Source of the DNA: VGJW01 sp035286125
GTDB taxonomy: Bacteria; Cyanobacteriota; Sericytochromatia; S15B-MN24; VGJW01
Assembly (NCBI GenBank): GCA_035286125.1
Contig: JAYKIS010000082.1
Span: 1-64,000 of the forward strand
Length of the DNA: 64,000 bases
Direction of reading: 5' to 3'
Positions 25,544-33,952 of the stretch are shown in pieces. Both the position numbers and the translations under genes were made by a program. The stretch's first letter is position 1. Every line of letters starts with the position of its first letter. The notes under the pieces were generated by a model. It had not been told where the DNA came from. It did not search any database and saw nothing but the letters and a program-made list of their open reading frames with translations.

Positions 25544-25985
25544 CGGCCACCACGTGGACCCGCACAGCGGCGCTCACCTCGGGATGCAGGCGGGCGACCA
25601 GGCGGAAATGGCCGAGGGCCTTGATGGGCTCCTCGAGTTCGAGCTTGCGCTTGTCGACCTCGATGCCCGTCTGGGCCTTGAGGGCGGTCGCGATTTCCTT
25701 GGAGGTGATGGCACCATACAACCGGTGCTCGCTGCCTGCCTTGGCCTCGAGGCGCACCTCGACACCCTCGAGGCGCTTGGCGACTTCTTCGGCGGCGGCC
25801 TTGACGCGGGCGGCCCGCACGGCCTCGGTCTTCCTGAGATCGGCCTGGTGCTTCAGCGCTCCGTCGGTCGCCTCTACGGCAAGCTTCCGGGGGAACAGGA
25901 AATTCCGGGCGTAGCCGTCGTTGGCCTCGACGGTCTCGCCGGCCTTGCCAACGCCCTTGACGTCCTTGATGAGGATGACTTTCAC
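25536..25985 (-). CDS. rplI: 50S ribosomal protein L9
   Basis: The 149-residue L9 begins MKVILIKDVKGVGKAGE, followed by the family block GYARNFLFPRKLA, a long connecting helix (Ala/Lys/Glu-rich, about residues 50-78), and the C-terminal domain with LYGAIT and the VxVRVHV end. It binds domain V of 23S rRNA and the L1 stalk base. It is the first gene of the minus-strand unit. A 76-base gap containing CTCCTT (AAGGAG on the minus strand) separates it from yajQ. Confidence 0.96.
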   Translation of the reverse strand: MKVILIKDVKGVGKAGETVEANDGYARNFLFPRKLAVEATDGALKHQADLRKTEAVRAARVKAAAEEVAKRLEGVEVRLEAKAGSEHRLYGAITSKEIATALKAQTGIEVDKRKLELEEPIKALGHFRLVARLHPEVSAAVRVHVVAGA

Positions 25986-26061
25986 CGCACGCTCCTTAAA
26001 GCAGGGCCACCGTCCGCGCGGGTGCGCAGGGGGCCATATGTCCGGGTCGATGGCAGGGGAC

Positions 26062-26556
26062 TCAGTCCCGGAAGTTCAGGTACTGGAGGTCAAGCGGGAA
26101 GTCCGCACCCCGCAGGGCCTTGATGACGGCCTGCAGGTCGTCCCGGGACTTGCCTAGCACCCGCACCTGGTCATCCTGGATCTGGGTCTGGACCTTGAGC
26201 TTGGTGCCCTTGATCAGGTCGACGATCTTGCGGGCATGCTCGCGGTCGATGCCCTGGCGGATGCCGAACTGCTGGCGCACCTTGCCGCCCAGCGAGGATT
26301 CGACCTTGCCGGCGTCGAGGCACTTCAGGGAGACCTGGCGCTTCGTCAGCTTGTCGTGCAGCACGTCGAGGATATTGCGCAGCTTCATTTCGTCGGGGGC
26401 GTTGAGCGTGATGCCGTCCTTGCCCAGGTCGATGGAACTGCCGGTGCCCTTGAGGTCGAAGCGTTGCTCGATCTCCTTGGCCACCATGTTGACGGCATTC
26501 TGCACCTCGTTCATGTCCGCCTTGGACACGATGTCGAAGCTGGCTTCCTTGGCCAC
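26062..26556 (-). CDS. yajQ: YajQ family nucleotide-binding protein
   Basis: The 164-residue protein starts MAKEASFDIVSKADMNEVQN and ends LQYLNFRD, both typical of YajQ/UPF0234. It has two ferredoxin-like halves. Characterised members in Xanthomonas and Pseudomonas bind cyclic di-GMP, but general ligand binding across the family is not proven. A TACAAT box at 26618-26613 on the minus strand could be its -10 element. It is encoded divergently from rlmH. Confidence 0.93.
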   Translation of the reverse strand: MAKEASFDIVSKADMNEVQNAVNMVAKEIEQRFDLKGTGSSIDLGKDGITLNAPDEMKLRNILDVLHDKLTKRQVSLKCLDAGKVESSLGGKVRQQFGIRQGIDREHARKIVDLIKGTKLKVQTQIQDDQVRVLGKSRDDLQAVIKALRGADFPLDLQYLNFRD

Positions 26557-26666
26557 GGGGCAATCCTTTCTCCCGCGGGCCTGCCTGCTTGGGGCGCCCG
26601 CACGGATGGTTCATTGTACCATCGGAGCGGGGGCCGCCGAGGGCCCGCCGTGACGGAGGAACGGAC

Positions 26667-27152
26667 CTGCATTGGCTGGTGGCGGCGGTCGGACGGATAC
26701 GCGACGAGGGCCTGGCGAAGGCTGCCGCCGTGCACGCGGGACGCCTCGCGGGGCCCCGGGGCCTGCAGATTGTCGAGGTCGCCGATGTCCAGGCCAAGGG
26801 GGGGCGCATCCTCGAGGCTCTGGCTCGCGAGGCCGACGCCCTGCGGCGCGCGACCCGGGGCACGTATCGGTTCGCCCTGTCCGAGCGTGGGCACGCGTGG
26901 GACACGCGCACGCTCGCCGAGCGGCTGGGGCGATTGCGTGACGAGGGTGTCCGTGTCTCGTTCCTGGTGGGTGGGGCCGAGGGCCTGGACCCGGCCCTCG
27001 AGCGAGAAGCCGAGGAGCGTCTTTCGCTGTCGCGCCTGACCATGCCCCATGAACTGGCACGCGTGGTCCTGCTCGAGCAGCTCTTTCGCGTCGACAGCCT
27101 GTGGCGGGGGTCGCCGTACCATCGCGACGGCATCCCGGAGGATCGGCCATGA
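26667..27152 (+). CDS. rlmH: 23S rRNA (pseudouridine1915-N3)-methyltransferase, probable CTG start
   Basis: RlmH is a SPOUT methyltransferase acting on helix 69 of 23S rRNA. The SAM-knot blocks are clear: FLVGGAEGLD, then LSLSRLTMPHELARVVLLEQ, ending in SPYHRDG. Homologues begin with a strand such as M-x-hydrophobic-Ala-Val-Gly. Here that strand is LHWLVAAVGRI, with no ATG, GTG or TTG at its front. CTG 26667 sits 6 bases after GGAGGA (26655-26660) and gives 161 residues, the family length. A GTG inside the strand or a far-upstream start fits less well. The stop overlaps the next ATG (ATGA). Confidence 0.88.
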   Translation: MHWLVAAVGRIRDEGLAKAAAVHAGRLAGPRGLQIVEVADVQAKGGRILEALAREADALRRATRGTYRFALSERGHAWDTRTLAERLGRLRDEGVRVSFLVGGAEGLDPALEREAEERLSLSRLTMPHELARVVLLEQLFRVDSLWRGSPYHRDGIPEDRP

Positions 27153-27586
27153 AGCGTGCCGTGCGCATCGTCGTGCTGAGCCGGGTCGAGGAACCCGACG
27201 GCGAGGTGCGCGAGACCATGCAGCAACACGAGGGTGCCTGGTACGGGGACCTGGATCGCGGTTCGTTGCGCTGGACGGACGATGGCGTCTCCTCGACCCT
27301 GCGCTGGGCACCCGATGAATGGCGGCTCGTTCGCCACGGCGAGCGCCTGGTAGCGACCCAGGTCTTTCGTCCGGGGCCCCCGCAGCCCTTCGACTTCCGT
27401 TCCGGGGCCGGGGTGCTGCCTTTCGAGACGATGTGTCACCGGCTCGAAGTCCGAAGCCGGGACGAGGGGCTCGAGTTGGACCTTGACTATGCGCTCTGGG
27501 GCGGGGGGCAGCACGTCGGCGACTTTTGCCTGCGCATGACGGCCACGCTGGTGCCGACCCCGGGCACCGCTACAATGGATGTCTGA
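27149..27586 (+). CDS. DUF1934 family (YwiB-like) beta-barrel protein
   Basis: The 145-residue protein is mostly antiparallel beta strands (AVRIVVLSRVE, GSLRWTDDG, LELDLDYALW). Its pattern fits DUF1934, a calycin-like cytoplasmic family. In Bacillus the homologue ywiB is next to argS, and the same pairing occurs here, which supports the call. The ATG overlaps the rlmH stop (ATGA). The stop overlaps the argS ATG (TGATG). Function unknown. Confidence 0.7.
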   Translation: MKRAVRIVVLSRVEEPDGEVRETMQQHEGAWYGDLDRGSLRWTDDGVSSTLRWAPDEWRLVRHGERLVATQVFRPGPPQPFDFRSGAGVLPFETMCHRLEVRSRDEGLELDLDYALWGGGQHVGDFCLRMTATLVPTPGTATMDV

Positions 27587-29247
27587 TGATTCGCGAACTG
27601 CTTGCCGACCGCCTTGCCCACGCCCTCGAAGCCGCTGTGGCTGCCGGGGACCTGCCCCCGACGGAAGCCGGCGCCATCCACGTCGAACGGGCCCGGCACG
27701 AGGCCCATGGGGATTTTGCGAGCAACGTCGCCATGGTCCTTGCGAAGTCGGCGCGGCGTCGTCCGCTCGACATCGCGCAGGCGCTGTCGGCCCGACTCGA
27801 GACCCGGGATGACGTGGCCGAAATTACGGTAGCGGCGCCCGGCTTCCTGAATATCAGGGTCTCGGATGTCTTCCTGCGGCGCAGCCTCCAGGCCATCCTC
27901 AAGGAGGGCCCCGGACACGGACGCAGCCAGGTCGGTGCCGGCGAGACCGTCCTGATCGAGTACGTGTCTGCCAATCCGACGGGGCCCCTGCACGTGGGGC
28001 ACGGGCGGTGGGCGGTCCTGGGCTCGGCCCTTGCCGCCACGATGACGTGGGCCGGCTACGCCGTGTCGCAGGAGTTCTACATCAATGACGCCGGAAACCA
28101 GTTGCAGAATCTGGGCCGCTCCCTGATGTACCGAATGGAAGGGCGCGCCCTGCCGGAGGACGCCTCCGAGTTCTATGGCGGTGACTACGTGGAGCAGGCT
28201 GCGGCTGCAGCCCGAGAGCAGCTGGGTGACCTCTCCGCGCTGGACGAGGATGCCCGGATCCGCAGGCTGGCCGATTTCGGCCGGGACTGGTTCCTTGCGG
28301 CGCAGGATGCCACGCTCGGGCGGCTGGGGACACGGTTCGACCGCTGGGTGTCCGAGCGCACGCTCCACGAGGCGGGCGCCGTCGAGCGCATGCTGGGAGA
28401 GATGGAAACCAGCGGTGCCGTCGTGCGCCGCGACGGTGCCCTGTGGCTGACCTCGTCCGCCCATGGCGATACCGAGGATCGGGTCGTGGTCCGTGCGGAT
28501 GGCCGGCCGACCTACCTTGCCGCCGACATGGCCTACCACGCCGACAAGTTCGCGCGCGGTCACGAGCGTCTGCTCAATATCTGGGGTGCGGACCACCACG
28601 GCTACGTCGCACGGATGCGTGCCGCCGTGGCCTGCATGGGCCGCAATCCCGACCAGCTCGAAGTGGTCCTGGGCCAACTGGTGAAGCTCTTCCGGGAGGG
28701 CCAGGAGGTCCGCATGAGCAAGCGGACGGGGGACATGGTCACGCTCGACGAGGTCCTCGACGAAGTGGGCCGGGATGCGACGCGTTGGTTCCTGGTGGCA
28801 CGCAGCGCCGACAGCACCATCGACTTCGATCTGGACCTGGCTCGCCAGGAATCCTCCGACAATCCCGTCTACTACGTGCAATACGCCCACGCTCGGATCT
28901 GCTCGATCATGCGGGCAGCCGCCGAAGCTGGCCATCTGCCCGAGTCCTGGGATGCCGTCGACCTGCAGTCCTTCGATGCCCCGGAGGAACGTGCCCTGGC
29001 TCTCTGGCTGGCCGGGTTCACCGATGAGGTGGCCGGCGCCGCCCTCGCGCGGGAGCCCCACCGCCTGACCCGTTATGCGACCGACCTCGCCCAGCGCTAC
29101 CACGCCTTCTACACGCAGTGCCGCGTCATCGATGCGGCGCACCCGGAGCGGACCGTCACCCGTCTGGCGTTGTGTGCGGCAACGAGGCAGGTGCTGGCCA
29201 TCCTGCTCGAGTCCCTGCTCGGCATTGCCGCGCCGGAGGCCATGTGA
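27586..29247 (+). CDS. argS: Arginyl-tRNA synthetase
   Basis: The 553-residue class I synthetase has the N-terminal Add-1 domain, the HIGH-type motif HVGH in VSANPTGPLHVGHGR, and the KMSK-type motif MSKR in EVRMSKRTGDMV. The C-terminal DALR anticodon-binding domain follows. ATG 27586 gives MIRELLADRLAHALE; an in-frame extension into the previous gene is rejected. Its stop overlaps the start of the decarboxylase-like gene (GTGA), extending the operon. Confidence 0.96.
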   Translation: MIRELLADRLAHALEAAVAAGDLPPTEAGAIHVERARHEAHGDFASNVAMVLAKSARRRPLDIAQALSARLETRDDVAEITVAAPGFLNIRVSDVFLRRSLQAILKEGPGHGRSQVGAGETVLIEYVSANPTGPLHVGHGRWAVLGSALAATMTWAGYAVSQEFYINDAGNQLQNLGRSLMYRMEGRALPEDASEFYGGDYVEQAAAAAREQLGDLSALDEDARIRRLADFGRDWFLAAQDATLGRLGTRFDRWVSERTLHEAGAVERMLGEMETSGAVVRRDGALWLTSSAHGDTEDRVVVRADGRPTYLAADMAYHADKFARGHERLLNIWGADHHGYVARMRAAVACMGRNPDQLEVVLGQLVKLFREGQEVRMSKRTGDMVTLDEVLDEVGRDATRWFLVARSADSTIDFDLDLARQESSDNPVYYVQYAHARICSIMRAAAEAGHLPESWDAVDLQSFDAPEERALALWLAGFTDEVAGAALAREPHRLTRYATDLAQRYHAFYTQCRVIDAAHPERTVTRLALCAATRQVLAILLESLLGIAAPEAM

Positions 29248-30572
29248 CGGGCGCTTCGGCGCCACTTCCCGATACGCCGCTGCTGACCGCCGTTCTCGAG
29301 GCGGCACGATCGCCGGGTCTCCGGCTGCAGACCCCCGTGCATCAGGGGCACCCGGCGTGGCGCGAGCGCTGGCCCGACTGGGCCTCGGCCGATGTAACGG
29401 AAAATGAGGCGACCGACGACCTTGGCTGGCCCGAGGGGCCCCTGCAGGAGGCGCGTCTGGCTTTGGCCCGGCACTTCGGTGCCCGAGCCAGCTGGTTCAG
29501 TGTCGGGGGGGCCACCTTGGCCCAGCAGGCCGCCTTCTGGGCCCTGGCCATCACGCTGGCACGGCGTGGCAGGCCCCCCGCCGTGCTCGTGGACCAGAAT
29601 GCCCACGTTTCGGTCCTGAGGGCCATGGCACTTGCCGGCCTGGAACCTGTCTGGTTCGGGGGGGCTTGGGATGCGGACTGGGGTGTCAGGCATCCACCCA
29701 CACCTGAGGACCTGAAGCGGTTGCTGGATGCGCACCCGGACACAGGGGCGGTGCACCTGACGGCACCCACCTACTTCGGTGAGGATGCCGACCTTGCGGG
29801 TGTGCGCGCCATGCTCGGGGATGTCCTGATGGTCGTGGATGAGGCCCATGGTGCGCATCGTCCGTCGGCCCTCGCGGCCGGTGCCGACCTGGTGGTCCAT
29901 TCCGCGCACAAGGGCCTGGGGGGGCCGACGCAGGGCGGCTATCTGCACCTCGGAGGCGTGGTCATCGACGAGGCGACGGTGGACCGTGCCATGCGCTTGC
30001 TCCAGACCACCAGCCCGAGTTGGCCCTTGCTGGCGGCACTGGACGCCACGCGTTCGGCGGCAAGCCGTCAGGACGCGAGCCGGATGGCAACGGATGACTG
30101 GCTCGCAGGACTTCGGCTTCGGCCGACCCCGGACCCCGTCCGGCGTCTGGTAGCCTTTCCGGATGGCGCGGCTGCCTATGCGGCCCTGCGTACGGCCGGG
30201 CATTGGCCCGAGGCTGCATTGCCGCGGGGTGTCCTGCTGCTGGTCGGTGGTGTTGGAGAGGTTCGGGACGACCTGCTTGAAGTGGCAAGATGCCTGCACC
30301 TAGAGGCCGCGCGTCAGCGCGGACTGCCCCGCTTGCCCGTGCCCGAGCCGCCGGTGCTCGGCAAGGCGTTGCTGGGGCTGCGGGAGGCATCCCTTGCGCC
30401 GGCCGTGACCGTGAACGTGCGCGACGCCGTCGGGCGTGTCGCGGTCGAGCCGGTCTGTCCCTATCCGCCCGGGGTCGCCGTGGTGGTACCGGGACACCTT
30501 GTCTCGGAGGACCAGTTGGCATTCCTCGAGTTGCATGGGGCCCTTCCGGAACGCCTGCAGGTGCTGCCTTGA
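29244..30572 (+). CDS. Orn/Lys/Arg decarboxylase-family PLP enzyme
   Basis: The 442-residue fold-type I PLP protein matches the short, Gram-positive-type Orn/Lys/Arg decarboxylases. It has VVDEAHGAH with the PLP-contacting Asp and His, and the Schiff-base lysine in HSAHKGLGG, followed by TQGGYLHL. It lacks the N-terminal response-regulator-like wing of enterobacterial inducible decarboxylases, as in Bacillus YaaO/SpeA-type proteins. It probably makes a polyamine precursor, but the amino-acid specificity is not readable. It starts at GTG overlapping the argS stop. The DMT transporter follows with a TTGA overlap. Confidence 0.82.
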   Translation: MTGASAPLPDTPLLTAVLEAARSPGLRLQTPVHQGHPAWRERWPDWASADVTENEATDDLGWPEGPLQEARLALARHFGARASWFSVGGATLAQQAAFWALAITLARRGRPPAVLVDQNAHVSVLRAMALAGLEPVWFGGAWDADWGVRHPPTPEDLKRLLDAHPDTGAVHLTAPTYFGEDADLAGVRAMLGDVLMVVDEAHGAHRPSALAAGADLVVHSAHKGLGGPTQGGYLHLGGVVIDEATVDRAMRLLQTTSPSWPLLAALDATRSAASRQDASRMATDDWLAGLRLRPTPDPVRRLVAFPDGAAAYAALRTAGHWPEAALPRGVLLLVGGVGEVRDDLLEVARCLHLEAARQRGLPRLPVPEPPVLGKALLGLREASLAPAVTVNVRDAVGRVAVEPVCPYPPGVAVVVPGHLVSEDQLAFLELHGALPERLQVLP

Positions 30573-31504
30573 ATTGGCGGGCGTGGTGCGCGATGGCCCT
30601 CCAGGTCCTGATCGCCGGCGCGACCTTTCATGTCGCGCGGCACGGTCTGCAGGTCTTCGAACCCCTGCACTTCATCCATTGGCGGGTGCAGGGCGTGGCC
30701 TTGCTCTTTGCCGTGATGCTGCTGATTCTCGGGCGGCCCTTGCTGCCTCCCCGGGAGGCCCGTTGGCCATTGCTGCGGCTGGGCATGCTGGGGGGACCCT
30801 GCAACCAGGTGTTGTTCTTCGTGGGTTTGGCACGGACGACACCCACCCACGCGGCGCTCATCTACGCCCTGACACCGGCCACGATCCTGTTGTGGTCTTG
30901 GCTGGCCCGCGAGGACCGCCCTCGGCCGGGTGAGGTAATTGCGCTGGGGTTGGCATTCTCAGGAGTGTTGATCCTGTTGGCGCCCGGATTGTCAGGTGCC
31001 GGGCAGGAGGCCAGCCTGACGGGGGACTTGCTCGTCGTCGGGGGCATGCTTTGCTGGGCGGCATATTCTCGCGGGATGCAGCGCTGGACCGGAACGCTCG
31101 GCGCGGTGCCCGCCACCGCCTGGGCGTGGTTGCTGGCAGCGGCAGCTACCGTCTGCCTCTGGCCTTGGCTGGGGACTGGACTTGCCGTCGGGGCACCCGG
31201 ATTGAGCCATTGGATCAGCTTCGGCTACGTGCTCGTCCTGACCAGTTTCGTCGCCTACATGCTCTACGGCTTTGGGCTCGAGCGTCTGGGACCGGCGCGG
31301 ACAGCCATCTTCCTGAACGGACAACCCGTCGTCGCGATGGTGATCGGCCTCGCGCTCGGTCACCGCGATGTGGGGCTTCGGGCCCTGATCGCGACGGCCC
31401 TGGTGGTCGGGGGCGTGGTGCTGATGCAGCGTCAGCGGGGGCGCAGCTTGCCCACGGCAGCCCGCGCCGCTTCGGCGACGCCGGGATCGTCGTCGTTGGC
31501 ATAG
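30569..31504 (+). CDS. DMT-superfamily (EamA) transporter
   Basis: The 311-residue membrane protein has about ten hydrophobic segments in two EamA repeats; the first contains PTHAALIYALTPATIL and the second GPARTAIFLNGQPVVAMV. Such proteins export metabolites, amino acids or polyamine-related compounds. Following a decarboxylase-like gene, an amine or amino acid is plausible but not shown. TTG 30569 overlaps the preceding stop; ATG 30593 is the alternative. The last 73 bases, after the final membrane helix, overlap the 3' end of the convergent J-domain gene. Confidence 0.85.
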   Translation: MNWRAWCAMALQVLIAGATFHVARHGLQVFEPLHFIHWRVQGVALLFAVMLLILGRPLLPPREARWPLLRLGMLGGPCNQVLFFVGLARTTPTHAALIYALTPATILLWSWLAREDRPRPGEVIALGLAFSGVLILLAPGLSGAGQEASLTGDLLVVGGMLCWAAYSRGMQRWTGTLGAVPATAWAWLLAAAATVCLWPWLGTGLAVGAPGLSHWISFGYVLVLTSFVAYMLYGFGLERLGPARTAIFLNGQPVVAMVIGLALGHRDVGLRALIATALVVGGVVLMQRQRGRSLPTAARAASATPGSSSLA

Positions 31505-33024
31505 GGCGATATCTTCGGGAGGCAACCGGCGTCGCCGACCTCGGCCAAGGACATCAGCGCCGCTCGCCGGACCGGTGGCTTGGCATCATCAAGCAGGGCC
31601 AGCAGGCCATCCCGGCCTGCGTTGACCCGCAAGACGCCAATGAGCTCCGCGGCGATGCGACGCATGAGCCAGTCTTCATCCCGAAGCAGGCCCACCAGGG
31701 GCATCTGCAGCTCGGGCCCCAATTTGGTCAGAATGACACCGACGGCGTGGGTCGTAGCGCCTTTGCGGTCACGCAGGGCAAGGTAGATGCGCCCGGGCAG
31801 GTCCTCGACCTCGGCTCCGGCTGCCCAGGCCTTGAGCACCTGGGGCCGACGCGCCGGCTTTTCCCAGAATGCGACCTCCAGGTCCAACTGCTCGCGATCG
31901 GTTTCGTCGAGTGTCTCGACCCGCTTGTCCGCACGGCGCGCGCCATCGTCGACGCCCACCATACCCAGCAGGCGGCCGGCAAGACCGACCTTCCCTTCCA
32001 GGGCATCCAGCGTCTTGGCCGCAGCACCACGTACTGGGTCGGCCTCGGACAGCAGCCACGGACGAACCCACGGCAGGGTCTCCGGATTGGCCATGATTTG
32101 CCAGGCATTGAGGACCGCGGTGCGCATGGCCGTGTCACCTTCTCTAAGGAAAGGCAGCAGGGCAGGCGCGATGGCAGCCTTCTCCTTGACGGCCAGCGCT
32201 GCGAGGCGTTCAGCCGGCGGGGGAGCCGGCTTGCCTGCCTTGGGACGATCCCCCAGGTACAGCTGGCGCAGGGCATGGAGATGGTCCTGATCGTCTGGCG
32301 CGAGGCCCACGAGAGCGCGGAGGGCCCCGACACGCACACTGCGGTACAGGCCATGGACGAGCAAGTGGCGCAGGCGCGGGACGTGACGCGCCGCTTCGTC
32401 GAGCGGCACGGTGGTCAACATGTCCAGGCCCTTCTGGATTTCCAGAGGATCGATGCTGGCCAGGAGTGGCGCGGGATCCGTCGTCGTCGGGCCTTCCTGG
32501 TCGGCGGCCCGGTCAGACACCAGGCCGAGGTCGCCCTCGATGTGACCGCGCAGTTCCGATTCCTCGAAGGGAATCGCGAGGGCCTGCTGCAGGAATTTCC
32601 GGGCGACGCCGAACTTGCCGGCCTGGTAGGCGTTGCGTGCCTGCAGGTGAAGGGTCGTGGCCTGCAGACCGCGCAACAGATCGTTCTCGCCGAAGTCCTT
32701 TTCGAGGTTCTTCAACTGGTCCCAGGCGCCCTTCATGTTGCCTTCGGCCAATGCGGCAAGCACGCTTGGCAGCAGGCCAAGCAGGGCACGGTCACGCTCG
32801 TAAGCCAGCTCCTCGTCGTAGGCGACGCGGCGCTGGGCGTCCTTCAAGGTCTCATATGCCTCGTTGATGATCTTGAGCTTCGAGGCCGCCACTTCGGGAT
32901 CGAGCGTGGTGATGTCGGGATGGTAGTACCGCGCCTGCTCGCGATAGGCGGCGCGGATCTGTTCGTCCGAGGCCCCCATTCGGATCTGGAGGATGTCGTA
33001 GTACGAATAGGGGAGCTGGCTCAT
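31432..33024 (-). CDS. J-domain protein with C-terminal HEAT-like repeats
   Basis: The 530-residue product has an N-terminal J domain: YYDILQIRMGASDEQIRAAY with the catalytic HPD at residues 35-37. This is the Hsp70-stimulating motif. A long helical region with TPR/HEAT-like repeats follows (for example MRRIAAELIGVLRVNAGRDG and PPVRRAALMSLAEVGDAGCL near the end). The Gly/Phe and zinc domains of DnaJ are absent, so it is a specialised co-chaperone rather than DnaJ itself. Its ATG overlaps the VWA gene stop (ATGA). A functional link to that VWA protein is inferred. Confidence 0.85.
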   Translation of the reverse strand: MSQLPYSYYDILQIRMGASDEQIRAAYREQARYYHPDITTLDPEVAASKLKIINEAYETLKDAQRRVAYDEELAYERDRALLGLLPSVLAALAEGNMKGAWDQLKNLEKDFGENDLLRGLQATTLHLQARNAYQAGKFGVARKFLQQALAIPFEESELRGHIEGDLGLVSDRAADQEGPTTTDPAPLLASIDPLEIQKGLDMLTTVPLDEAARHVPRLRHLLVHGLYRSVRVGALRALVGLAPDDQDHLHALRQLYLGDRPKAGKPAPPPAERLAALAVKEKAAIAPALLPFLREGDTAMRTAVLNAWQIMANPETLPWVRPWLLSEADPVRGAAAKTLDALEGKVGLAGRLLGMVGVDDGARRADKRVETLDETDREQLDLEVAFWEKPARRPQVLKAWAAGAEVEDLPGRIYLALRDRKGATTHAVGVILTKLGPELQMPLVGLLRDEDWLMRRIAAELIGVLRVNAGRDGLLALLDDAKPPVRRAALMSLAEVGDAGCLPKISPYANDDDPGVAEAARAAVGKLRPR

Positions 33025-33824
33025 GCGTCGCCCTCGACGGGCGCGCCGGCCGTCAACTGGGCGAACAGCGACTGCTTGCCCTCAGTCAACTGTGCGGCGG
33101 CCTGCAACTCTTCCTGGAAGGCGCGCAGCAGGCCTTCCTCGACCTCGAGCATGCAACAGCCAATCAGCAGATCCGTCAGGTCCTCGGTCTGATCGAGGAA
33201 GAGGTGCTTGCCCAGCGTTGACTTGGCCATCTGGGAGAAGGCCTTGCGCGTGTCCTTCTTGCGGCCGCACTGCACGGCATAGACGCGTATGGACTTGTGT
33301 GCAAGGGCCTTGGTCTCGACCTCCCAGTCCCGCCGCATCGTGCAGACGCTCTTGGCATCGCTGATCCCGTGGGGAGGGGCATCGCCGATGAGGACGACGG
33401 CCCGTGCGGCATTGAAGCGCCAATCAAGGCGGTTGGCCTCCCACAGGGCATCTTCGACGGCCTCGGGTTCGTCCCCGCCGTGGGTTCCCTCGACGGTCTG
33501 AACCCACTGGGCAATGCGGTCCCATTGGTCGGTAAGGGGGTGGACCTTGGTGAGGTAGGTACGGCCGGCATCGTGATGATCACCGAAGGCGATGACGCCG
33601 AGGCGCACGCCCTCGAGCCTGTCGGCCAGCAACTCGGTCAGGCGGCTGAGTTCGGCACGGACCCGCTCCAGATTGCGATACATCGAGTCCGTCGTGTCGA
33701 AGACGAACACGACGTCGAGGGGCTTGATGTCCATGGGGATCTCGAGGCCCGCGCCGGCACAGGCGCGGACGAGATACCGGTTCATGTAGCCGCCGGGCAG
33801 CGAAAAGGAGTCGAGGAAGCTCAT
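33021..33824 (-). CDS. von Willebrand factor type A domain protein
   Basis: The 267-residue protein carries one VWA domain with an intact metal-ion-dependent adhesion site: Asp43-x-Thr45-x-Ser47 in VFVFDTTDSM, with the later Thr in the EGTHGGDEPEAVEDALWEA region and an Asp in VVLIGDAPPHG. There is no signal peptide, so it is probably cytoplasmic, as in VWA proteins that work with chaperones, AAA ATPases or kinases. ATG 33824 is preferred over an in-frame GTG six codons upstream because AGGA is well spaced. It is co-translated with the J-domain/HEAT protein. Confidence 0.85.
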   Translation of the reverse strand: MSFLDSFSLPGGYMNRYLVRACAGAGLEIPMDIKPLDVVFVFDTTDSMYRNLERVRAELSRLTELLADRLEGVRLGVIAFGDHHDAGRTYLTKVHPLTDQWDRIAQWVQTVEGTHGGDEPEAVEDALWEANRLDWRFNAARAVVLIGDAPPHGISDAKSVCTMRRDWEVETKALAHKSIRVYAVQCGRKKDTRKAFSQMAKSTLGKHLFLDQTEDLTDLLIGCCMLEVEEGLLRAFQEELQAAAQLTEGKQSLFAQLTAGAPVEGDA

Positions 33825-33952
33825 CCCCGTATCCTGTACCACGTCGTCCGGCTGTTCAAAGGTGCCCGTCCGATGCGGCGCGGGGCGGGCAAAATCCCCC
33901 GGATCGGGCTAGAATGGCCCCACGAAGCACACGAAGGAGTGGATGCTGCACC

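Noticed and set aside
24200..25624. 474-codon plus-strand frame opposite dnaB
   Set aside because: It is a shadow of dnaB and rplI, whose motifs and ribosome sites are complete.
27487..29307. 606-codon open frame on the minus strand opposite argS
   Set aside because: High GC produces long antisense frames. Its composition is His/Gly/Gln/Arg-rich shadow sequence without motifs, and argS on the plus strand is certain.
31051..33192. 713-codon plus-strand frame opposite the J-domain gene
   Set aside because: It is a shadow frame: the minus strand carries the HPD motif and HEAT repeats, and the plus frame has none.
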